Assembly: GCA_028023455.1 (NCBI GenBank)
Contig: JAQFVV010006274.1
Span: forward strand, 5,084,001-5,148,000
DNA: 64,000 bases
Direction of reading: 5' to 3'
From: Epiperipatus broadwayi
Lineage: Eukaryota > Onychophora > Udeonychophora > Euonychophora > Peripatidae
Each line of letters begins with the position of its first letter. The stretch's first letter is position 1. The notes below the pieces were generated by a model, which was given only the letters and a program-made list of their open reading frames with translations, made no database searches and was not told where the DNA came from. This document shows positions 55,813-64,000 of this stretch, piece by piece. The translations under genes were made by a program, and so were the position numbers.

Positions 55813-56690
55813 ATGCCCAGAATTATAATAGGGTATTGTCACAGTATCAGATTAAAAGAGGAAACTTACTTTCAATCAAAAATGTATCCCATACCCTTCC
55901 ATCAGTCAGAAGTAGACAGGCAAACACAGCAAATGACAATGGGAATTATAAAAAAGGCACCATCCCCATATAATAACCCACTTGTAGTGGTAAAAAAATG
56001 GGATGAGTCTATGAGAATTTGACTGTATGCTAGAAAATTAAACCAGATGACAATACCTGAGAGAGATATTCTACCAAATATTAATCTTTTGAAGGTTAGC
56101 AGGCAGGTTATTCTCTACCGTAGATCTGACCAAGTTTTTGGCAAATGTTATTAGACCACAGGGATAGGCAATACATGGTCTTTAGATATCCAGGGCAGAC
56201 ATGTATTTCAGCATGTACCATTCGGCCTCATTAACAGTGCCGCAGCTGTAATGAGATGTCTTGATCAAACATTATCTGATCATGTCAAGCAAAACATAAT
56301 ATGCTATTTGGATGATGTTGTCATCGCATGAAAGCCTTTCCAAGAATATACAAAACCTAAAAGAATTTTTTAGGGAATGCGTAAAGAAAAATATTACTGT
56401 GAATCTCCAGAAAAGTCAATTTGTATGGCTGGAAATAGCACTCCTAGGATACCTAGTAAATAGGGATGGGATAAAAACAAATCCAGATAAGATTAGGGCT
56501 ATCCAAGATTTTCCAATCCGCACTACAAAAAAGCACATGAGATCCTTTTTGAGTCAGCACAATTACTATCACCGATTTTATCCACTATATGCACAGGAAA
56601 CAGCAGGACTGGTAGATTTAGTTAGGAAGGATGTGAAGTGGGAATGGGATGAGGAGAAATCAAAGGAGTTTGAAAACAAAAGTTTCTAGA
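55813..56690 (+). pseudogene. RT domain of element D
   Basis: The first block (55813-56022) has KMYPIPFHQSEVDRQ and IIKKAPSPYNNPLVVVKKWD, ending in a stop where RICLDARKLN would be expected. After shifts come VFQHVPFGLINSAA and the catalytic YLDD at 56305-56316. One base further on, the frame changes again to 56312-56689: VNLQKSQFVWLEIALLGYLVN, NPDKIRAIQDFP and FLSQHNYYHRFYP. Domain order and length agree with gypsy RT. At least three frame changes and several stops; inactive. Confidence 0.8.
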
Positions 56691-57206
56691 TACCGGAATG
56701 CTTAGTTACCTAGATTTCCAGCAATTGTTTTTTGTCCAAACTGATTGCAGTCATTTGGGTATGAAGGCCATTTTGTTCCAGGTCAACAACAGGCCTTATA
56801 CTTCACAAATTGGAAGCTGAGAGGTCCAGAACTTAACTACCCAGTGACAGATCATGAAACTTTGGCCATAGTATGAGCTTCTGATAAATTCAAGCAATTT
56901 CTTTTGGGGTTGCAAGTCACGATCCTTACCGATCATAGATGCCTAGAGTTTTTGCATAAAAGTTATCTAATGAACGACCGGTCGATTTGTTGGAGTTTAT
57001 CATTACAAAGGTTCAATTACAAAGTTGAATATTTTCCAGGATCCCAGAATATAGTGGCAGACATATTAAGTAAAAACTCAACCACTATAAGAGTAGAAAA
57101 TCCGCCTATGCCCAGAGAATCCAAAGGGATATTAATGCACATGATGAGTGAGAAGGTAGAGAACAACCTAAGGAATCTGCCATACTGGCAAGGGAATTTT
57201 CTATAA
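56691..57206 (+). pseudogene. RNase H domain of element D
   Basis: QTDCSHLGMKAILFQ near 56740-56780 corresponds to the first RNase H motif (TDAS in intact forms). The later part, 56904-57206, reads VTILTDHRCLEFLHKS, QRFNYKVEYFPGSQNIVADILS, ending with linker sequence to integrase. Broken by stops near 56820 and 56875. Confidence 0.75.
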
Positions 57207-58352
57207 TACGCTGAAATTATTCAATTAATAAAGGGAAATAAGTACATAAAAGGGAATATGAAGAGAAGGATAGAGGGCAGGTATAGGGTGAAAAATGGTG
57301 TCCTGCAAGGGAAAATAGGTAGAAATGGTGAAACATGGAGAATATTAGTTCCTCAAAAACTTAGAGAGCAGATAGTCAAGCAAATCCATACTGTTATTGG
57401 GCACTAAGACAGAAGGTCTTGGGAAGACATTTTATTGGCCAGGTCTATATGGATATGTATTAAAGTTAGGACAGTGTGATATATGTGCTAAAAATAAACC
57501 ACCAAATAGGTCTTATAAGGGTCCCATGGTATCTATAATACCCACTGAACCTAATCAGATTAGCAATTGATCACTACGGTCCATTGCTGCCATATAGGAG
57601 GTACAAATACTTGTAACTTATGACGTCTTTTCTAAGTACGTCCAAGCATACCCTGTAAGGATGGTAAACACTAGGGAAAACGTAGGAGTCTTGTCCACAT
57701 TAGTTTCCATAGAAGTCTTGTCCAGATTAGTTTCCAAAAGTCGGAAAACCCCCACACAATAGTTTCAAATAGGGGTACTGCTTTTACATTCACAGCCTGG
57801 AAGACATGGGTAGAAAAACAGGGAATCCAGCACGTATTGACATTTGTGGGAAATCTCCAGTCCACCCTGTGTGTGATGAGAGAGTTCAGGAGGCTGTATA
57901 GTGGTAGGATCAAACCATAGAGCGTGGGTAAGCACAAATAACACATGAACAAATCTACAGTATTCCTGGCCACTAGACTCCACTTTGGAAGAAAATGCCT
58001 GAGGATTTTTTTAGTACATTTGGCAGGTAATGGGGGAAATCATAAGCCCAGAGGAGGACCAAGAAAGAGCCAGATTAAAGTTAATACAAATAGCCGTACA
58101 TAGGAATAGATGTTACCAAGCGCCACACTTATTTATGATAGATTTTATATGGATAAAAAAGTGCAGCAGAGTAATAAGCCCTGTAGCAGATTTCATAAGT
58201 TAATCCCGTTATATAAAGATCCTTTTAAAATTAAAGCACGACAAGACCATAATGCGTTCATATTAAAAGTAGGAAATAAAACCATAGGCACATCTAATGC
58301 AAGGAGCCTAAAACCATGTAAAATTTCACTTAGAACCGCAGACCCTACTTAA
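57207..58352 (+). pseudogene. Integrase of element D, broken
   Basis: Traces of the core occur in several frames. LREQIVKQIHTVIGH near 57365 stands for the zinc-binding start. A YDVFSKYVQAY-like block lies near 57620. IVSNRGTAFTFTAWKTW near 57755-57805 has N where the second catalytic D is expected. The tail at 58110-58352 (FHKLIPLYKDPFKIKARQ, SNARSLKP) corresponds to the GPY/F box with DPF in place of GPF/Y. It is related to the tails at 6246 and 11384. A short duplicated word GTCTTGTCCA-ATTAGTTTCC occurs near 57690 and 57716. Confidence 0.75.
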
Positions 58353-58605
58353 GATCTGGAAAGTTTAAAATCATATATAATTGTATAATCCTTAGATTAG
58401 TTTAATTACTTAGATATAGTTATTTTAGTAGAATAGATATTGTCTTAATGATATAGGGATGTAAAAGTAAAGAGCAAGGTTTTCTTTAAAGTTATTAAAT
58501 TTAGTAATACCCGAAATAAAAGCTTTCATTAAAATTTATTAATATACCCGAAGTAAAAGTATCCATTTATAAAATTTAATAATTCTTCCCGTGAGTTTGA
58601 GAATA
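58353..58605 (+). other. 3' untranslated part of element D
   Basis: AT-rich, with a duplicated ACCCGAAATAAAAGC / ACCCGAAGTAAAAGT pair near 58510 and 58545. The expected polypurine tract is not obvious: CCCGTGAGTTTGAGAATA stands before the LTR. Confidence 0.4.
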
Positions 58606-61084
58606 TGAAACAGTCAGATGTGTCCATACTTCTGTTTCACCTACTATATACTATAGGAGTACTTATTTTGTATACAAATACACAAATCCTGGTATATTAC
58701 GCTAATATTATGCTAAAATCATGTTAATTTTAAACTTAAGTATACTAATTGTGTATGTGTGCGTATATTTAGCATACAATAAAAGAAACGTATGTACATG
58801 TGTAAAAATCAGTATATACGCACATATATATTTCTGGTAAGTAAATAAGTGAAAAATGCTTTGTTTGTGTAACAAGAGACTACATATATGCAGGAAAGAA
58901 TAATGTTAATAGAATTAAAACCTTAGAAATTTCATTATCTAGAATATTTATTTTAAAATTAATATTTGAAATTATTATATATTTCTGTATATATCGCTAA
59001 ATTATATAATTGAGTTACATATATATCAAAATGTTTTCCAACTTTAGATTTGTTTTTCTAAAAAGGATGACTTCATAAAATTTAATCCTTCTCACTGTAT
59101 ATTGACCTAATTAAAATTTAGGAGTAAAAAAAGCTTTTAAAACTAAGTATGAATAAATTATCCTGGTTAACCAAGGGAAGACCCACCTGTAAAAGAAATC
59201 AATAACAGCAGGATTCCGAGAATTCTGAGTTTACAGTGAGGTAATTAGAAAAGCAGATCTAAAATTACTAAGACAAGGGATACGGGTAAGCTGGTATATA
59301 AGTTGCTTCAGCCATCTTTGATTTAACTTAATTATTGACTACGGACATTCAGTCAAACTTGTTTAAAAAGCATTTTATAAATTGTATTTTGATTTGTTAA
59401 AACTGATTTAGTTTTAACTTGCTTTAATTGGTTGATTCTAAATGATTTATCATAACTGATTTATTACGTATATTTCTAAATGATTTATTTTAAAATGATA
59501 ATTAAGTTTTCAAGTTATTTTACATATTTTAGCTTAATGATAATATTTGCTTTTAATTGATAATTCTTGTAAATAAATTAAAGCTATATTAAACTAGATC
59601 AATCAACTTTAAGCTAATTTTGTTTCAATTCCCTTTTTAAAAACTAAGTGAACAAAGCCAAATTTCGGATTTCACTTATGTGAAATCTTATCTTTAAATT
59701 TATGTTCTTTTAGTTAAATCTATGCCAAATTTTATTATTTTCAATTATGTATCTGTTTATGCTATATTTGTTCAGAATGGAGTTTTACTCTTAGTTAAAT
59801 CATTAGTGAGAAGCGATTAGATATTCTCACGCATATATATGTAATTTCGCATTTATAAATGCACAAACAAAACTCTCTTCTGAAATGGATAAAATGTCTT
59901 ATTTAAGATATAATTAAAAGCTTACAGCTACTCTAAGATAGATTTGCTTTAAATGTAATATTTAACCAATATTCAGCTGAAGTGATAAAACATAGCATAA
60001 AGCTAAAACTTGGTATCATAATTATCCATAATATGCTGTAATCCTCCCTAGAATTATAAATGCCTATATAGATAGCTTAGCAGATTAGATTCATAAGCTT
60101 TCCATAATAGCATAATTATAGATGCTATATAATGAACTGATCTACGGTAGTTTCATGAAAAGAAACTATTGTTTAGCGTCCTATTTTTATTATATAATGA
60201 TGTAGTCAGCGGGGTGAATGTGTCCTTAAGAAACACTTCGGCATATATACTTGTTGCTCTATCACTGCAATGGGCATATGTTTTAAGGACTTCCCCATTC
60301 TTCAGATGGAGGTAGGGTAAGCGCCACCCCATTCTGCATCCTTAGAACTGGAGCGTGAGACCCTAGCAGCTTAAACTAGTTGTTCGATCTCCCGGACTAA
60401 AAGTCTCTATTTCACAGCAATGGGTACGGTGTTAAGGGAACCAGTACTTGGTACAAATTTCGTGAAAAAGCATACATTCAAGACGCAAGAACTCTAGATT
60501 GTATATTTTCTATATGCCTTGGTATCTGAAGTCTGACTGCCAATCATCAGTTCATGCTGCCATATAATTGTATATTTCAGGTTTGATCTGAATCTGAATC
60601 TAATTTTGTAGGCACATAAGCTATATAGAGAATATATTGATTAATACGTGTTTGGTAAAATATTCTTTATAAATGATAACAATCACTTCTGTTAGCTCTA
60701 AAGCAAATCTAGATCCTGTTTTATAGCATAAACTAGGCATAGATCATCACGATAAACTAATTCTTAACATGATAAGTCTCATAAAAACTGCTAGTGATAT
60801 ATTTATATAGCAAACAAAGTAAATTAAATTTGTAACCCGAAAACTACAATCACCTGCGAGTAATTTGAAACGCTATATATATATAAACTGTAAATACTTA
60901 TACCTAATTCATCACCTGTGTGTGAACAAAAAACTCTAAATCCTGTTAAATTGTATCCCTAACTTAATCACCTGCGAGTGAGACAAGCTATATAATCTCT
61001 ATTATAATTTTATTATTTCATTTATTAATTTTTTTATTTAAATATTTGGCTTTCATTAAATTAATTTAAATTATAACTTCTGCT
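58606..61084 (+). repeat. 3' LTR of element D
   Basis: About 2480 bp, starting TGAAACAGTCAGAT. It aligns to the 5' LTR along its length except for about 330 bases missing near 59378. GGTATATAAGTTGCTTCAGC at about 59293 is the probable promoter. Scattered substitutions (ACGTGAAATC against ATGTGAAATC, for example) mark an old insertion. Confidence 0.8.
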
Positions 61085-61427
61085 ATGATGGCTTTGTCGA
61101 TTTTATGTTGCCAAAGCTATTAATATATGGTGTACCTGAACTTAGTTCAGTCCCATAGGTCTTATGTTAGACTGCTGGACTGGAAGACATATGGATGTCT
61201 AAAAATTTCAGTTTCTACTTAATAGTTATACATTAGATAAAGTGCTGGACTTGTCCTGATATTTTTAATCTAATGATTAAATATCCTAGCACCTCACTGA
61301 GGACGTCAGTAGCAGAAACCAGTCTGAGGTTGGGGCTATTCTACAAAGCTTGTTAAGAGTTTGTTTTGCGAGCTCTATATATATCATGATCATGTGATCC
61401 CTGACTTGATTTTGTTTTTGTAATATA
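61085..61427. other. Less AT-rich spacer, no gene
   Basis: Some GC-richer words (TCCTAGCACCTCACTGAGGA) but no ORF or repeat I can assign. It may belong with the hairpin that follows. Confidence 0.35.
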
Positions 61428-61500
61428 TGCATACACAATCTTATGTTATATTCAACTCTGAAGAAGACTGCAGGACAGTTGAAACAAGATTGTGTATACA
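61428..61500. repeat. Two-part hairpin with CTGAAGA and GAAA words
   Basis: Outer stem: TGCATACACAATCTT (61428-61442) pairs with 61486-61500, 14 of 15. Inner stem: TTCAACT (61451-61457) pairs with AGTTGAA (61477-61483). Between them are CTGAAGA (61458-61464) and, at 61481, GAAA. These are core words of hammerhead ribozymes, which occur at the ends of Penelope elements, but the stems are not in the canonical place. Confidence 0.55.
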
Positions 61501-64000
61501 ATAAAATGTTTTTTTGCTAAAAAGTGTTCAAAGTAGAATGGTAAAATTGCATTTTATAATGTACTTCTATAAAAATTACAAATTCTGAAAAAAAAAACAA
61601 ACTTAAAACTATCTATCATTACACAAATTATGTATATTAACATAATTATTCAAGTAATATACAGTATAATTTTTATATATAAAATAAAAAAACTAACAAT
61701 TAATAAATATTACATATATATAAATTATACTTCATTATTATTATTATTTTTACAAAATAGAATGCACATGTGAATCTTCTGTATTCACAAAAAAAAAAAA
61801 AAACATTTATATTTTAAAAGTAATTGTCTCACAAATTGGCATTCAAATAGACAAAAAAACAAATAAGCAATATTTTAACAAATAGAACGATAAGAACAAA
61901 AAATATCTTCAAATAAACTGTTTTATAGAACATGAAATATATATATATATACAACTAATTCAAATGATTTTTCTTATAAAATAACTAATACACAAATTCT
62001 ATTATTAATAATAAAAAAAAAAACCTCAAAAATAATTAAAGTAAAAATAAAATTAATAATAATAAAAATTTTTTTATGTAGGAATAAAAATACTTATATT
62101 AATAACAATAAAGTTTTAGAAAAACTAAATAGAACATACAATAATAATATGAAATGGCATTTTGTTTATAGATATAAATAAAAATATATACTAAATAATC
62201 ATAATAATAACAAAAATGGCTTTTAAAAAATATGATACAATAATAATAATAATTACTTGAATGATTTAGGAAAAATTTATAATTATTTACCACAAATGTA
62301 CTCATTTAGGCATCATAATAAACTATTTAGAAGAAATTAAAAACAAAACAATAGCAATGTTACAATGACAAAAATCTAGTAACTTATAACCATAAAGTTA
62401 AGATGAAAGTTAAAAACTTTGATATAAAAAAAATGAATGGGTTTGTTAGCAATTACAAAAAGGCAATTAAAAAAAACATTATATATTAAAAAATATTTTA
62501 TTATTTTATAATTACAGTATTTAATTTTAAATATTTTATTTAACTTTAAATATAATTTTATATTCTGATTGGTTAAAATTCAAAATTACAGCATTTAAAC
62601 TAAATTTAATATTTAGTAATTTTTTTTTCCAATTATAATTTATACATATGATTATTATTATTTATCCTTCCATTTGATATACAAAAAATTTTCTTAATTG
62701 AACAATTAATGGTACCAATGGACTCAGGTACCTACATTCCATTTATGTTTAGTTGATTCTTTAAAATATTGAATGGACATCATGAAACAATATTTGGATA
62801 ACTAATTGATAAATTTTAAATGTAGCATATTTAAAATATAGATAGGTAAATAGTTAAAAATAGAACATAAAATAAAAATAAAATATTTTCACGCATTACA
62901 ATAAATCCCTTTTTTTTTTTTTGGAAATTAATTTAAAAATCATTAGAATATTTCTTTTTTGTTGTTGTTTGTTTTTAATAAAAAAAAAAATTGAAATAAA
63001 ATATGCAAAAATAAACTGTTCTTTATTTAGTCTCATGATCTCAGAAAGGTAGTCATTTGGGATCCTCCCTGAATTCTATATGTCATTATTTAAAATAATT
63101 ATATTTTCAAAGATTTCCATGGTAAAATAAGTATCAGTGAAAAAATATGCATTGGCATTTTGTAGGTACAATGTTTTAAAAAATATGAAAAAAAAATCTT
63201 TATATTGAATGTGAACTACATTGTATCAAATGTGGATTGGTGGCCATGAGACAGAAAAAAAAATGCCAAGGGAAGGAAGTTTAGAGCTCATTATTTAACC
63301 TTCTTTTGCTTCAAAACCAATTTATTTTTATTTGGATTATTTTGCTTGATTGTAATTTATATTGAATAACAACAACAACAAAAAAAAAAACTAATTTAGA
63401 TGAAAAATTGTAGTTGACAATTATTTTATCCTTTACTATTGTTTTCGTAAAACTCAAAGATATTTACAATTGATCATATTTTTTGATTACTTTTTCAAAA
63501 TCAAATAAGAAATTTAAAAAGACAAAGAATCATAAAAATTCTAAACAAACCTGTCACAAATCATAAGAGGTTGTTTGAAATTATATATTTAATTTATAAG
63601 TCAAGAATAGCTGCTATTAGGAGAAATCAATTCCCCCCACCCTCCTCAATTTTTTTCAAAAATAAATAAGAAAATTGAAAAAATAAACAATACTAAAAGT
63701 TCAAAACAAACCTGTTAATTAAAAGTAATTAGACTTTAAATTACAAGATTAATTTGTAAATCACTAGTATTATATACTATTATGAGAGATTACTTTTCCA
63801 AATAAAGAGTATACTAAATTTATCGATTACTTAACCTAGTATTGTCTCATGCCATTAAGGCAATGTTTAAAGAATCAATAAATGTAAAATCAAATGTAAT
63901 AACCAAATCTATTAGTACCTAATTAATTTTGTTAATATATGTATCTAAAGATAAATAATTTAGAATTTTAAACTTTTAGAGGTTTTAATGTTTATATTAA
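61501..64000. other. AT-rich region with no gene
   Basis: Very AT-rich, with long A and T runs and many stops in all frames. Minus-strand frames such as 62099-62305 are composition artefacts. GTTGTTGTTTG and AACAACAACAACA short runs occur near 62961 and 63369. Nothing else seen. Confidence 0.5.

Larger units (their letters stand above)
45548..61084 (+). mobile_element. Large gypsy LTR element D, old and nested
   Basis: Related repeats at 45548-51026 (interrupted by a hAT element) and 58606-61084 start TGAAACAGTCAGAT and stay alignable to TTATAACTTCTGCT. They enclose gag with a coiled coil, DTG protease, RT with YLDD, RNase H and integrase with a GPY/F-type tail. All frames are broken. The element abuts the end of the family M copy C. 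I could not find a matching target duplication or a convincing primer site, so the 3' ends of the LTRs are not certain. Confidence 0.85.

Noticed and set aside
1-64000. CRISPR arrays, bacterial operons, prophage or plasmid features
   Set aside because: No regularly spaced identical repeats with unique spacers and no prokaryotic gene organisation; all recognisable proteins are from eukaryotic mobile elements.

Overview
This window looks like repeat-derived DNA from an AT-rich animal genome, probably an invertebrate. I found no convincing host gene: no intron-exon structure with conserved coding, no operons and no Shine-Dalgarno-led genes. Almost every coding signal belongs to a eukaryotic mobile element: Ty3/gypsy-type LTR retrotransposons, APE-type LINEs, a Penelope-like element with a GIY-YIG endonuclease, a hAT transposon, TA-flanked and 3-bp-flanked non-autonomous DNA transposons, tRNA-derived SINEs and foldback MITEs. 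The element mix (Penelope, GTF2IRD2/ZBED-type hAT, gypsy elements with GPY/F integrase tails) points to a metazoan. I cannot name the species.

Layout. 1-1730: AT-rich DNA with a 174-bp foldback MITE. 1731-13956: a tandem LTR-internal-LTR-internal-LTR unit of one non-autonomous gypsy-type family, flanked by ATAT. Protease, RT, RNase H and the integrase core are absent from both internal regions. The second copy keeps an intact 481-codon coiled-coil ORF; the first copy of that ORF is broken. 13957-16410: AT-rich DNA and a reversed copy of a TA-flanked DNA transposon (family M). 16413-22770: nested and decayed LINEs in both orientations, carrying a short tRNA-derived SINE with 12-bp duplications and a 1476-bp TIR element. 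23000-24290: a SINE relic and a Penelope-like element on the minus strand. 24312-25296: a full-length family M copy. 26007-33246: a gypsy element (element B) with gag, protease, RT, RNase H and integrase, all decayed, split by a 2.0-kb solo LTR of another family. 35711-38753: a related element (element C) that has lost nearly all of pol. 38758-44292: AT-rich DNA with a paralogous empty site for the family M copy. 44295-45540: the third family M copy. 45548-61084: a large old gypsy element (element D) with LTRs of about 2.5 kb, its 5' LTR split by a 2.7-kb hAT transposon with a perfect 8-bp duplication. 61085-64000: AT-rich DNA with one strong hairpin.

How the parts relate. Insertion order can be read in several places: LINE tail in older LINE, TIR element in LINE, solo LTR in element B pol, and hAT in the element D LTR. 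The feature most worth study is the tandem non-autonomous LTR element at 1731-13956. It keeps one uninterrupted ORF of unknown type, and its third LTR appears to be a mosaic of the other two with the switch near the TATA box. Many open frames in this window begin at non-ATG codons; this is noted where it matters.
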